A stretch of DNA of 53,081 bases, taken from positions 1 to 53,081 of the forward strand of contig NZ_PABT01000031.1 of the NCBI RefSeq assembly GCF_002699205.1, written 5' to 3'. The notes beneath the pieces were generated by a model. That model saw only the letters and a program-made list of their open reading frames with translations. It had not been told where the DNA came from and did not search any database. The position numbers were made by a program, and so were the translations under genes. Shown piece after piece: positions 42,698-52,649 of this stretch (position 1 is the stretch's first letter; each line of letters starts with the position of its first letter). Origin of the DNA: Allomuricauda sp. (GTDB lineage Bacteria; Bacteroidota; Bacteroidia; Flavobacteriales; Flavobacteriaceae).

Positions 42698-43717
42698 TTA
42701 AAAGATTACTTCTTGACCATCTTTTACTGTGGTATACCCTTTTGAAATCAATAGGTCGCCGGGGGACAAACCTTTGGTTATGACCACTTGGTCCCCTTTA
42801 AAACCACCAATGTCCACCCGCTTTTTAATGGCTTTGTTATTTTCGACCACAAAGGCATAAGTAATGTCGTTGACATCGCGCACAATGGCCTGTACCGGTA
42901 TGCTGACCACTTCATGGGTATTGTCGGTGTTGATCTTGATGTTTGATATCATCCCGGGAAGCAACTGGCCCTCCGAATTGTCCAACCGTACCTTAACATT
43001 AAAAGTTCTGGTGACGGCGTCGGCACTTGGGTTTACGATGGCGACTTCGCCCTTAAAGGTTTTGTTCATTGACCCGATCTCGACAAGGGCCTCCGAACCT
43101 ATTTTTAGTTTCGAGATCTCGGATTCGCTAATGGAGGCCGTAGCGTAGACTTTATCGGTTTTCATGATGGTAAATGCGGGAACGCCGGGTGCAGCCGTGG
43201 CTCCTATTTCGGTCAATTTTGCAGTAATCATACCGGAGAAAGGGGCGTACAATTTAGTGTCCGCCAAGTTCTTCTCGGCCATGTTCTTATTGGCGTTTGC
43301 CTGGGCTACGCTAACCTTTACGGCTATATAATCGCGTTCCGGCAGGCTTCCCTTGCTGTATAGTTCGTTCAAGCGTTTGTAGTTGTCATTGGCCAGTTCG
43401 AGGCCCGCATTGGCGATGTCGTAGGCATTTTTGTAGGATGTGTCGTCGATGGCAGCAAGTAGCTGCCCTTTCCTGACCTTTTGGCCTTCCTGCACATGGA
43501 TTTGGGCGACCCTGCCCGCGACAGAAAAGCCAAGGGAAACCGTGTTGTCGGCTTCAATGGTACCGCTATAGTTCAAGGTTTCGGTGGCTGTATCGGAGAC
43601 AATTTTGGTTACTTCTACTTTATGGGGCTTTTGTTCTTTGGTTTCCTCCTTTTTTTCGGAGCAACTGGATAGTAGCACAAGAACGGTTGCTAGAAGGGAT
43701 AAGCTGTGAATTCTCAT
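42698..43717 (-). CDS. RND efflux periplasmic adaptor (lipoprotein)
   Basis: Three hundred and thirty-nine residues. The signal ends in a lipobox (VLVLLSSC, Cys19). Membrane-fusion blocks follow: VSLGFSVAGRVAQIHVQEGQ and KVRKGQLLAAIDDTSY, a helical hairpin (about 90-140), LYAPFSGMITAKLTEIGATA and a beta-barrel/membrane-proximal end (LLISKGYTTVKDGQEV). First gene of the adaptor-pump/channel-tetR operon. The 172 bases before it hold AATTG...CAATT (43820-43837), a weak operator candidate. Confidence 0.88.
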   Translation of the reverse strand: MRIHSLSLLATVLVLLSSCSEKKEETKEQKPHKVEVTKIVSDTATETLNYSGTIEADNTVSLGFSVAGRVAQIHVQEGQKVRKGQLLAAIDDTSYKNAYDIANAGLELANDNYKRLNELYSKGSLPERDYIAVKVSVAQANANKNMAEKNLADTKLYAPFSGMITAKLTEIGATAAPGVPAFTIMKTDKVYATASISESEISKLKIGSEALVEIGSMNKTFKGEVAIVNPSADAVTRTFNVKVRLDNSEGQLLPGMISNIKINTDNTHEVVSIPVQAIVRDVNDITYAFVVENNKAIKKRVDIGGFKGDQVVITKGLSPGDLLISKGYTTVKDGQEVIF

Positions 43718-43889
43718 TGGGAAATACTTTTTTCGATTTAAACCTCGGTTCGTTATTAAAATTTAACGGGGCAAAATTCAAACTAATCAAAGTATTATAC
43801 TAGGTGCTGGAAAGGTATAAATTGGTCAAAATCAATTATTTTTTAAGTTTAAGTGGCTGATAATTTGATTTTGAACCTCTTTTATTGGT

Positions 43890-44783
43890 CTATTTTCTGT
43901 TTTCTTTTCGATAAGCGGAAGGTGATAGCCCCACGTGTTTCTTAAAGTATTTTCCAAAAAAGGATTGATCGGGAAATCGTAGTATCTCGGCAATTTGGGC
44001 TATGGAAAGCTTGGGGTCTACCAAGAGCAACCGGGCTTCCATGATCACGGCCGCCTCAATCAATTGGGACGCCGTTTTTCCAGTTGTTTCCTTTAGGGTC
44101 TTGGAAAGATGGCCCGTGGTAACGTTAAGGGCATCTGCATAAAACTGGACCCTGCGGTCGGTCTTTACGTTTTCTTGAAGAATGTTCCAAAAACGTAGGA
44201 CCAATTCTTCTTGTCGTGTCAGTTCCGCTTTTAGGTTGGGGTATGTCTTTTTGAAATTTTGGGCATAATTGTAGGCGATAACGCCAAAGGTATTGCGTAT
44301 AAGATCTTCTTTATAAGGGTTGTCTTCCTGCTGGTTGTAAAATCTCAACATACGGATCAACATTTTCAGGATTTTGCCCTCCTGCTTGCTGAATCTCAAC
44401 TTCGGAACGTTGTTGTGCGTAAAATATCCAAAGGCATCGACACTTCCCTTATTGAAAAAATTATCGAAAACGAACTGGGCGGTAAAGCTTATGCTATATA
44501 CTTTTATGTCTTCACTGATTTCATGGATCTGTACTACGGATTTAGGGTTGATTGCTATGGACTCGTTTTTTTTTAGGGTATAGTTGATTAAGTTGATTGA
44601 AAATTTAAGAACTCCTTTTGCGACGTGCAGCAGGGTGTAATCCGAACTTCGAAAGGGAATGGTGATGGGTATTTGCTCCAATCCTTCGGATATGTATACA
44701 TGAAGTTTGTCGGATTGGGGTTCTTCGCCAACCAATTGAATAAATTCATTGGTGGATAATTGTTTGATGGGCTCGTCTTTCAA
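43890..44783 (-). CDS. AraC-family transcriptional regulator
   Basis: Two hundred and ninety-seven residues with an N-terminal cupin-like part and a C-terminal AraC DNA-binding domain (about 195-297; YADALNVTTGHLSKTLKETT and SIAQIAEILRFPDQSFFGKY followed by VGLSPSAYRKE). The only usable start is a TTG at 44783, since a stop codon is in frame 12 bases upstream and no ATG lies nearby. It sits on the same strand as the efflux operon, 172 bases upstream of the adaptor gene, so it may activate it. It is divergent to the large hybrid sensor gene. Confidence 0.85.
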   Translation of the reverse strand: MKDEPIKQLSTNEFIQLVGEEPQSDKLHVYISEGLEQIPITIPFRSSDYTLLHVAKGVLKFSINLINYTLKKNESIAINPKSVVQIHEISEDIKVYSISFTAQFVFDNFFNKGSVDAFGYFTHNNVPKLRFSKQEGKILKMLIRMLRFYNQQEDNPYKEDLIRNTFGVIAYNYAQNFKKTYPNLKAELTRQEELVLRFWNILQENVKTDRRVQFYADALNVTTGHLSKTLKETTGKTASQLIEAAVIMEARLLLVDPKLSIAQIAEILRFPDQSFFGKYFKKHVGLSPSAYRKENRK

Positions 44784-47700
44784 TGTGCAAACTTTTTACA
44801 AAGGTATTCACTATATGGCAAATAGGGCAGAGGGCGGGTCAACTCCTTGTTTGTTTGAATAATTGGAGTCAGGACAAAGAAAATGTTTATCTTGTTAATG
44901 TTAAACCTCATCCATTAACTGTATTGCCACAAAAAAGTAGCCATAACGGGCATGTTTTTTCATTTCTCTACATAATATTGATGCTAATATTTTGTATTGG
45001 AAACTTCTCATTCAGCAACGCCCAAATTGCAAAAGAGACCCACGACCGGTTTTCTTTCAACAATCTTACGGTAAATGATGGCCTTTCCCAAAACAGTGTG
45101 ATGAGCATTGCCCAGGACACAACCGGTTTCCTATGGTTTGCTACCCAAGACGGCTTGGACAAATATGATGGAAAGGAATTCACCATATATAAGGAGCAGT
45201 TCGAAGACGTTACCAGACCCTCATATAGCAAACTTGGCAAAGTATTCATCGATAGCAAAAATACATTATGGGCCATCACCAATCCAGGAATCCTTAAGTA
45301 CTATGATAAGACTAAGGAAAAATTTCAAAGCATACGGTCCATAGATAGTGTCAGCCTTATTCATGAAGATATAAGAAAGAATATTTATATAGGTACGTAT
45401 GGACGGGGTCTGTATAAAATCAACGCTGTAAACAAAGACACGATCCAAGTGTTGGGACAAACATCAAACTCTTTGGACATATATGATTTAATAGAGTATG
45501 GGGACCATATTTGGATTGCCGGCTCTGAGGGAATATACAAACTGGTGGAAGGGGAGCACGCCCTGGATACCATCCATAAAATTCCAAGTACAAACTTTAG
45601 TTCGTTTGCAAAGAACGGTGAGGAACTCTACGCGGGAAGTTATCAAAAGGGGCTTTTTATAAAATCAGGCCGAACGGCAAGTTTCACCCAATTCAAGGGT
45701 TTCAACAAAAAGGAGTTTCCTGCCGATTTGGTTGTTCTAGACCTTTTGGTGGACAAATACGGGCGATTATGGGTGGCAACCTATGGGCACGGGGCGTACA
45801 TTATTGATTTTTCCAATAAAAATATATGGCATTTTGTTGCCAACAAAAACAATCCCAATGCCCTACATTATCAAGATATCCTATGTCTTTTTCAGGATTT
45901 CACGGGAACCGTATGGCTCGGAACAGATGGGGCGGGATTAAGTTATTACGATGAATATTTGTACAAATTCAACAGTCTTACCAATAACAATGTCCCGGAG
46001 GATGTCCACGTAGATGTGATCAGGGCCATTGCCCAGTATAATAATGATCTATGGTTGGGCACATCCGGAAAGGGATTGACAAAGATAAATTTGGATACCA
46101 AGGAAGCTTTTACCATAAAAGTCGGAGAGTCCAATTTAGGGGGTGACAGAATAATGTCGTTGTACCACGATGGTAAAATATTGTGGATCGGCCATCAAGA
46201 AAATGGGCTACAAAAATTAGATCAAAATGGGCAGATCCATACTGTTGAAGAGTTGAAATACCATACCATCTGGAAAATTTATGAGGCTTCAAAGAATCAA
46301 CTTTGGTTATGTACTCGAAACCATGGATTGATTCTCTTTGACAAAAATACAGGAATTGTTGCTGAATACAATAAAGAGAATTCAGTGCTCAATTCCAACA
46401 ATATTAGGACCATAGAACATTTCAAGGACGGTGTTTTTTGGGTCGGCACAGAACGAAATGGCCTTTTTGTGCTTGATCGGAATACCCATGAAATGGAAAA
46501 GATACATGATATCCCCGACAAAATTAAAGCACTGTACCAAGATGATAAAACACTCTGGATCGGAACCAATGGCAATGGGTTGAAATCGTATGACCCAACA
46601 AATGGTAAAATAAATCATTATACCATTGAAGATGGGCTTCCCAATAATGTGATTTATGGTATTCTGCCGGATGAACAGGGGAATCTTTGGTTGAGTTCCA
46701 ACAGGGGAATCACTAAATTTTTCTTGGAAGATGGTCGGCCCATTATTGAAAATTATGAAAACTATGATGGTCTACAATCCTATGAGTTTAATACAGGAGC
46801 ATATTTTAAGTCTGATGACGGCACGCTTTATTTTGGAGGTCTCGAAGGTCTCAACTGGTTTGAACCCGAACAGTTGCAAACCAATCCATTCAAGCCTAAA
46901 ACTGTAATTACCAGTGTAAAAGTGTTCAATGCAACACGTGATTTAGCTGATAAGGTCCCGCTAAAACATACACAAAATACCATAGCCTTTACATTTTCAT
47001 CCCTACAATTTTCGCAACCCAACCTAAATCAATACAAATACAGGTTGATAGGCAATGATGATGATTGGATATATGCAGGCAACCACAATGAGGTACGGTA
47101 TACCAATTTACCGCCCGGCCGGTATACCTTTGAGGTGCTTTCCAGCAATTATGACGGTGTTTGGGGAGATATTCCCGCCACCTATAGTTTTGAGATTGAA
47201 CAACCATGGCACTTTACCAATATGGCCATGGCCGTATTTACCACCTTTATTTTTCAAGGGTGCTTTATTGCCATTGGGGTATTTATGCTCCTACTCTATT
47301 TTAGGCTCAGAAAAAAGGATTATCTATTGTATGGGGTTTACATTTTGATATTCGGCACCTATTTTTTTCTAAGGATCGACCTCGAACTCCAATTGGGATT
47401 GTTTTTTAAGGATTACAATACCACATACTATTTTATGGCTCCATTGGTGTTTTTACTGTCCGGGGTTTTTATCGCATTTGTGAATTCATTTGCCGAAATC
47501 GAAAACCATAATCCCAGATTTTCAAATGAGCTTCTATGGTTTGAAAGATTCACGTATTTAGCGGCCTTTTTAACTTTCCTATATCTCTTGGCCACTAAAA
47601 ACTTCGCTTTGGTAAAAAACCATATGAACCTAATACTATTACCCTTGCATTTGTATGGCATTTATGCGGTCATAAGGGCTTATATCGTTGTAAAATCGAT

Positions 47701-49441
47701 TCTTAAATATTATATATTGCTAGGGAATATTTTTCTGATCGGGTTTTCCATGGTGGGGGTCTGGTATGGTTCCCAAAATGCGTTTTCAGGGGGAGTGGAG
47801 TCCAACAACTTTTTTGGTTTTTACAGTTTTAATATTACCCAATTGGGAGTTTTTCTTGAGCTGCTCGTTTTTTCTATGGGTTTGGGACATAAGTTTTATT
47901 ATGTTGAAATTGAAAAAAACAGATTTCAAAAAATCGACGAGCTCAAAACCAAGCTCTACACCGATATCTCCCACGAAATACGAACCCCACTTACCTTGAT
48001 CAGTGGGCCCATAGAAAATCAATTGCACAAGAAAGGACTTACCGATAAAGATAAAAATGAGTTGACCCTTATAAAGGACAATGCTCAACGACTTATGGGG
48101 CTGGTGAACCAAATGCTGGACCTTTCCATGATAGATTCCGGGCAGTTCAGGCCCAAGGTTGTTCGAGATGACCTAAGGGGGCTTTTAGTTCAGTTGGTTG
48201 AGGCATTCTCATATCTTGCCAGGCAACAAAACATAACTATTGAACATGATTTTAAGGATTTGGGCGATGCTTGGTTTGACAGGGATGTTGTGGGAAAAAT
48301 TGTTTCGAACCTTTTGTCCAATGCAATAAAATATGCCCCAAAGCACAGTGAAATCTTTGTAAATGCCGAAAAAAAACAGGACAGCTTCATATTTTCCATT
48401 GTCAATAGTACGGATAGTATTCAAATTGAAGATTTGAGCAAGCTTTTCAAACGGTTTCACCAAAACAGCCAATACTCTGAAGGAGTTGGGGTAGGGCTGG
48501 CCCTTGTCCGTGAGCTTGTTTCTCTATCAAACGGAAGCATCATTGCAAACAATATAGGTGAAGATAAAATTCAATTTACCCTTACCTTGCCCATATCCCC
48601 GCCCACGCTGGAAACCAATGATTTGAAACAAGCGGCAAAACAGGACATTGATGTTTCCCCTGATGGGCCCGTAAACTTGGGAAAACAAAAAAACACCACC
48701 TTGCTCATAGTGGAGGACGATAGGGATATCCTGAACTATATAACTTCCATATTTAAGGAGGAGTATTATGTCATTTTACGGGCAAAAAATGGAAAAGAAG
48801 GTCTGGACCTGGCCTTGGACAAACTACCGGATTTGGTTATAAGTGACATCATGATGCCCGTACAGACCGGTATTGAACTATGTGCTGGGTTGAAGAACAA
48901 CGAACTTACGAGTCACATTCCCATAATACTATTAACGGCAAAAGCGGGTGAAGAAAGCCAATTAAAGGGTTTGGAAAAGGGGGCCGATGCTTATGTGACC
49001 AAACCCTTTAGTCCTAAAATATTAAAAGTAAGGGTAGAAAAACTTTTGGAAAACAGGACCAAGCTCCGGGAACATTACTCCAAAACCTTTAAGATCGACC
49101 CCGGTCTTGTCCCCACCAAGACGGAGACTGAATTTTTGAAACGGTTACAGCAGGTACTGGACGAACATATCACCTCAACGGAATTCACAAGTGAAAAGTT
49201 TGCCGAACACATGTATATGAGCCGTTCGCAACTACACAAAAAACTCCATGCCATAACCGGCATGTCCACAACCGAGTTCGTACGTACCCAACGTATCAAT
49301 TTGGCCAAGGAACTTCTTGCTGATTCAGATGCCCCAATTTCGGAGATTGCCTACCAAGTTGGGTTCAATACACCTTCTTATTTCAATAAGGTCTTCAAAG
49401 AAATTGTTGGCTGCACACCCAACGAATATCTTTCTAAATAG
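44783..49441 (+). CDS. Hybrid two-component system protein with beta-propeller, Y_Y_Y, 7TM, kinase, receiver and AraC domains
   Basis: Up to 1552 residues. The first ATG (44783) would overlap the start of the divergent araC gene, so the true start may be TTG 44924 or ATG 44981, just before the signal segment (LIFCIGNFSFSNAQ). Then: two seven-bladed-type propellers of reg_prop repeats (about 90-690, for example LWVATYGHGAYI, VWLGTDGAGLSYYDE), Y_Y_Y (about 736-800), seven membrane segments (about 814-1040, 7TMR-DISM-like), HisKA with His1064 (YTDISHEIRTPLTLISGP), HATPase_c, a receiver with Asp1355 (LVISDIMMPVQTG) and an AraC HTH at the end. Such proteins sense glycan fragments and drive nearby genes. 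The targets here are probably the secreted genes downstream. Confidence 0.88.
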   Translation: MCKLFTKVFTIWQIGQRAGQLLVCLNNWSQDKENVYLVNVKPHPLTVLPQKSSHNGHVFSFLYIILMLIFCIGNFSFSNAQIAKETHDRFSFNNLTVNDGLSQNSVMSIAQDTTGFLWFATQDGLDKYDGKEFTIYKEQFEDVTRPSYSKLGKVFIDSKNTLWAITNPGILKYYDKTKEKFQSIRSIDSVSLIHEDIRKNIYIGTYGRGLYKINAVNKDTIQVLGQTSNSLDIYDLIEYGDHIWIAGSEGIYKLVEGEHALDTIHKIPSTNFSSFAKNGEELYAGSYQKGLFIKSGRTASFTQFKGFNKKEFPADLVVLDLLVDKYGRLWVATYGHGAYIIDFSNKNIWHFVANKNNPNALHYQDILCLFQDFTGTVWLGTDGAGLSYYDEYLYKFNSLTNNNVPEDVHVDVIRAIAQYNNDLWLGTSGKGLTKINLDTKEAFTIKVGESNLGGDRIMSLYHDGKILWIGHQENGLQKLDQNGQIHTVEELKYHTIWKIYEASKNQLWLCTRNHGLILFDKNTGIVAEYNKENSVLNSNNIRTIEHFKDGVFWVGTERNGLFVLDRNTHEMEKIHDIPDKIKALYQDDKTLWIGTNGNGLKSYDPTNGKINHYTIEDGLPNNVIYGILPDEQGNLWLSSNRGITKFFLEDGRPIIENYENYDGLQSYEFNTGAYFKSDDGTLYFGGLEGLNWFEPEQLQTNPFKPKTVITSVKVFNATRDLADKVPLKHTQNTIAFTFSSLQFSQPNLNQYKYRLIGNDDDWIYAGNHNEVRYTNLPPGRYTFEVLSSNYDGVWGDIPATYSFEIEQPWHFTNMAMAVFTTFIFQGCFIAIGVFMLLLYFRLRKKDYLLYGVYILIFGTYFFLRIDLELQLGLFFKDYNTTYYFMAPLVFLLSGVFIAFVNSFAEIENHNPRFSNELLWFERFTYLAAFLTFLYLLATKNFALVKNHMNLILLPLHLYGIYAVIRAYIVVKSILKYYILLGNIFLIGFSMVGVWYGSQNAFSGGVESNNFFGFYSFNITQLGVFLELLVFSMGLGHKFYYVEIEKNRFQKIDELKTKLYTDISHEIRTPLTLISGPIENQLHKKGLTDKDKNELTLIKDNAQRLMGLVNQMLDLSMIDSGQFRPKVVRDDLRGLLVQLVEAFSYLARQQNITIEHDFKDLGDAWFDRDVVGKIVSNLLSNAIKYAPKHSEIFVNAEKKQDSFIFSIVNSTDSIQIEDLSKLFKRFHQNSQYSEGVGVGLALVRELVSLSNGSIIANNIGEDKIQFTLTLPISPPTLETNDLKQAAKQDIDVSPDGPVNLGKQKNTTLLIVEDDRDILNYITSIFKEEYYVILRAKNGKEGLDLALDKLPDLVISDIMMPVQTGIELCAGLKNNELTSHIPIILLTAKAGEESQLKGLEKGADAYVTKPFSPKILKVRVEKLLENRTKLREHYSKTFKIDPGLVPTKTETEFLKRLQQVLDEHITSTEFTSEKFAEHMYMSRSQLHKKLHAITGMSTTEFVRTQRINLAKELLADSDAPISEIAYQVGFNTPSYFNKVFKEIVGCTPNEYLSK

Positions 49442-49575
49442 CTGTAATACCGTTCTTTTTGTTGTTTGGAAACATTTGTTTCAATATCGGAAACATATTT
49501 TTCATCCTTTTTTGAAAAGCCAAGATACTTTTACATCAAGCATTAAAGAATAGGCTGAACACCTTGCCCGACACC

Positions 49576-49722
49576 ATGAAAAAACAAACGGGACATGATA
49601 AAATGTATTTAAGTATCGACCACCTAAAAAATGGAAAATACCAATTGAATATTTTACTAAAAAACAAGGTCGTTCAAACGGTGGAAATTATTAAAGATGA
49701 TACCACCGATAGTGAAAACTAA
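49576..49722 (+). CDS. Small 48-residue protein
   Basis: An ATG at 49576 opens a 48-codon frame ending at TAA (49720-49722). The product (KMYLSIDHLKNGKYQLNILL then KNKVVQTVEIIKDDTTD) has clean amphipathic beta pattern and natural composition. Similar tiny proteins with the Y-x-L-x-I-x3-NKV motif occur near sensor kinases in Flavobacteria as far as I recall. It lies 134 bases after the hybrid sensor and 66 bases before the next gene. Confidence 0.5.
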   Translation: MKKQTGHDKMYLSIDHLKNGKYQLNILLKNKVVQTVEIIKDDTTDSEN

Positions 49723-49788
49723 AGAAAAGGACATCTTCCCCCAACCTTTTCATTGCAATGCAGTAACCCGGAAATAAGAAAGACAACA

Positions 49789-50760
49789 ATGAAAAGAAAA
49801 TTTCTAATATTACTCCTTTTTGGCATGACCGTACCATTTACGGTTGAGGCTCAATTTTTCAAAAAATTGGCCAAAAAAGCTGAAAAAGCAGCCGAACGAA
49901 CCGTTTTAAACCGTACCGATCGAGAAGTATCCAAAAATACGGACAAGGCAATTGACGAAATAACCGATGGTAAAAAAGATTCCAGTACCACCCAAGATCC
50001 CGACACAAAAAAAGGTACTACGGCAATACCCACCGGAACCAAGTTTGAAAATCCGTCTCTAGAAAAGAATACCGAAGCCAAATGGGCATGGTACACCTCC
50101 GATGTCAGGGTAACCTCTTACGACAAGGAAAAAGAATCCGATATGGTATGCTATTTTGATGCCGATGCAGTTGCCATGCGCTCGGAATATACCGATCAAG
50201 AAACAGGGGAGCCCCAAACTTCCTATACCGATAGTGAAGGTTTCTTTATAGCCTACAATACAAGTGAGCAACGGTACACCAAAACGGGCATACTTACAAT
50301 GCCCGGCATGAGCATGGTGGCACCGAGTATGATGGCCAGTGCCTATAAACTTCCCGAAGGGGCCATTTTTGAAGGTATGGAGGCCATGGAGAAACGAGGT
50401 CTGGCCGTATACCCTTTTATGCATGTTGATTTTCCTTTTGTAATTCGGCCAGAGCATTTTAGGGACGAATTCACAGCCGGACGATACGAAGAATCCCAAA
50501 TATCATGCAGGGATGGGAAGAAGTGTACCAAGTTTAGGGTATTGGAGAGCGGGCATGAAGGCAGTTACATTTTGTTCGATGACCAAAACAGACTGGTTGA
50601 AATAAACATTGTCGTAAAAGATGATCCTTTTTATGGATCGGGTAAGGGAAAAATCGAATACTTCTACGAAAATGTTGAAGTACAAGTACCGGCAGCTTTT
50701 GAAAAGAAAATGCCCGGTCAGGATTTGTTTAAGATGGGATTGGATCCTAAAAATGATTAA
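49789..50760 (+). CDS. Secreted protein with C-terminal domain shared with the 51296 protein
   Basis: Three hundred and twenty-three residues from the ATG at 49789 (an earlier TTG at 49753 adds an unlikely extension). Signal peptide MKRKFLILLLFGMTVPFTVE with AQ, then a Lys/Ala helical stretch (FFKKLAKKAEKAAERTV) and an acidic linker. The C-terminal two thirds contain VCYFDADAVAMRSEY, ISCRDGKKCTKFRV and GSYILFDDQNRLVEI, which correspond to ISFLDFDSMAMRMEY, VDCRGNGGCTKFTA and GSTVLFDSQDRLAEI of the 51296 protein. A DUF4412-like identity is possible but not certain. Starts the secreted gene run after the hybrid sensor. Confidence 0.7.
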   Translation: MKRKFLILLLFGMTVPFTVEAQFFKKLAKKAEKAAERTVLNRTDREVSKNTDKAIDEITDGKKDSSTTQDPDTKKGTTAIPTGTKFENPSLEKNTEAKWAWYTSDVRVTSYDKEKESDMVCYFDADAVAMRSEYTDQETGEPQTSYTDSEGFFIAYNTSEQRYTKTGILTMPGMSMVAPSMMASAYKLPEGAIFEGMEAMEKRGLAVYPFMHVDFPFVIRPEHFRDEFTAGRYEESQISCRDGKKCTKFRVLESGHEGSYILFDDQNRLVEINIVVKDDPFYGSGKGKIEYFYENVEVQVPAAFEKKMPGQDLFKMGLDPKND

Positions 50761-50775
50761 CCATTGACTAAAAAA

Positions 50776-51291
50776 ATGAAAACTCTGAAGCTACTTCTTT
50801 TAATTCCCATACTTCTTTGTTGCAAGAACACAACCAAAAATTCCAATATGGTCTCGACAGGTCTTACTGTCTCAAAACCGGCTGCCATTGTATTGGAAAT
50901 GGAGGGGAATACACATACCATCAAACAAGATGAGCTAATGCCCATACAATTGAATTTTGAAAGCGATAGCCTGCTCTATTCCCTTTATACCAAGGATCAT
51001 CCTGTGCAGATCAATTTCAACCTGTTCAATACACAAGCATTGCAAAAAGGTACCGTGGACTATACCATTCCAGAGGCAAATGCCGGACAGGTAAAGGTTG
51101 ATCTTAGTTTTTTCAATAATGAACGGGAGGCCAAAAGAATAAACAAACGTATTGTTTTTAGGGATGGCGATATTCATATTGAAGAAATCACCGCACATTC
51201 CCTAAAAATGTCTTTTGAAGGGAAGGCCAGTGGAATGCTGGACAGAGAAAATAGTTTCCCCGTTTCCGGTTCAATAAACATTATCTACTAA
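50776..51291 (+). CDS. Small lipoprotein of unknown function
   Basis: One hundred and seventy-one residues from the ATG at 50776; the in-frame TTG at 50764 would add four residues only. Signal with lipobox LIPILLCC (Cys about 15). The mature part is a predicted beta-sandwich-like protein (PAAIVLEMEGNTHTIKQDEL, GQVKVDLSFFNNEREAKRIN, GSINIIY at the end). It lies 15 bases after the preceding gene and four bases before the next, so it is co-transcribed. No family recognised. Confidence 0.62.
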   Translation: MKTLKLLLLIPILLCCKNTTKNSNMVSTGLTVSKPAAIVLEMEGNTHTIKQDELMPIQLNFESDSLLYSLYTKDHPVQINFNLFNTQALQKGTVDYTIPEANAGQVKVDLSFFNNEREAKRINKRIVFRDGDIHIEEITAHSLKMSFEGKASGMLDRENSFPVSGSINIIY

Positions 51292-51295
51292 TTAT

Positions 51296-52534
51296 ATGAG
51301 AACAAAACACTTTTTACTATCACTCTTATCACTGGGTATGCTTCACATAGCCTGGGCCAAATATTCAAATACAACAGAAAAAAACTATAAAACGAAGGAC
51401 ACACCGGCCCTAAACTATGAAGAGGCAGATATTCAAGTGGAAAATAGCGTACAACCCCAAGTCACACAATTGGGTGGAGCGGTTACATTTGTCATATCGG
51501 TCAACAATAAAGGCCCTGCAACATCCGATGGGATTGTTTCCAAAGTGGTGATCCCCAGCAGCTATAGCATTGCCAATATCGATGTGACACAAGGTGAATA
51601 TGACCAAACCACAAAATTGTGGCAAGTGGGTACACTCGATGCGTGGAAACGTGCAGTGATGACCGTGATGGTGGTCGTATTGGACGATAAAGATCTAATG
51701 ACCACGGTAGAACTGACCAGTTGCGGTACCACAGACCCTGACAGTACTCCAAACAATGGTATTGACACCAATGGCAATGGACTTATTATAGATGACAAAG
51801 GCGATGAAGACGATGGAGACGGACAGGATGTGAAAATAAATGACCTTCAGCGAACTGGTAATAATGAAAATGCCGGTAACAGGAGTAAAAAAATCATTCC
51901 AAATGAGTTGAGCTTTGACACAGATGTAAAAATGGTGATGGAACACAAAAAGGACAAAATCATTTCCTTTTTGGATTTCGATTCCATGGCCATGCGGATG
52001 GAATATCATAGCAAGGGTAAAAATCCAGACCCTGTGTATTGGGACAAGGATGGCTATATCTATTCGGGAGAAAAAGGAAACTATTACAAAATCCCTTTTG
52101 ATCAAGTGAAGAACATGGGGAAGAACATGGTGAAAATGTTTAGCATGGGAAACCAGGGCATGCCCATGCCCAAGGTCGGTGGCAAGGAAGTAAACCTGGA
52201 ATGGCCCAATGAACCCATAATATACAACGGCTATGAACTGCATGTGTACCCCAATCGCTACCCCATGGTAGAGTGGGTATTTATGTATCATCCCAATATT
52301 TTTAGAGGAGCCGAAAATGTTATCGAAGAAAATGTGGATTGCAGGGGCAATGGAGGTTGCACAAAATTTACCGCCACTAAAGGTGAAGGTGCGGGATCTA
52401 CTGTTTTATTTGATTCCCAAGATCGTTTGGCCGAAATCACAAATCCAGATGGGGCCTCAGCTATTTATACCTACGAACCTTGTACGGTGACCTTGCCAGC
52501 GGCCCAATCCTTCAACTTCAATTTTAAAAATTGA
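51296..52534 (+). CDS. Secreted protein with DUF11-like domain and the shared C-terminal domain
   Basis: Four hundred and twelve residues. Signal peptide (about 1-22, LLSLGMLHIAWA), then a DUF11-type domain (about 45-130; VTQLGGAVTFVISVNNKGPA with TSDGIVSKVVIPSSY), which usually mediates surface or cell-wall-like packing. After an Asp-rich, calcium-binding-like linker (DTNGNGLIIDDKGDEDDGDG) follows the domain shared with the 49789 protein (CRGNGGCTKF; LFDSQDRLAEI). The two cysteines around that loop may form a disulfide. Probably surface-exposed or periplasmic. Function unknown. Confidence 0.7.
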   Translation: MRTKHFLLSLLSLGMLHIAWAKYSNTTEKNYKTKDTPALNYEEADIQVENSVQPQVTQLGGAVTFVISVNNKGPATSDGIVSKVVIPSSYSIANIDVTQGEYDQTTKLWQVGTLDAWKRAVMTVMVVVLDDKDLMTTVELTSCGTTDPDSTPNNGIDTNGNGLIIDDKGDEDDGDGQDVKINDLQRTGNNENAGNRSKKIIPNELSFDTDVKMVMEHKKDKIISFLDFDSMAMRMEYHSKGKNPDPVYWDKDGYIYSGEKGNYYKIPFDQVKNMGKNMVKMFSMGNQGMPMPKVGGKEVNLEWPNEPIIYNGYELHVYPNRYPMVEWVFMYHPNIFRGAENVIEENVDCRGNGGCTKFTATKGEGAGSTVLFDSQDRLAEITNPDGASAIYTYEPCTVTLPAAQSFNFNFKN

Positions 52535-52649
52535 CATGAACAAGTAAACGAAAGGTAAGACTAAAAACACCTTTTAAAATCTTGTAATTAAATGATTTAC
52601 GCCTTGAACAGAGGTAGAACAACTTATAAAACAAAACCTTGGATTTAAA

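Noticed and set aside
43820..43837. AATTG...CAATT as TetR or AraC operator before the adaptor gene
   Set aside because: Only five-base arms in AT-rich DNA; too weak to list as a site.
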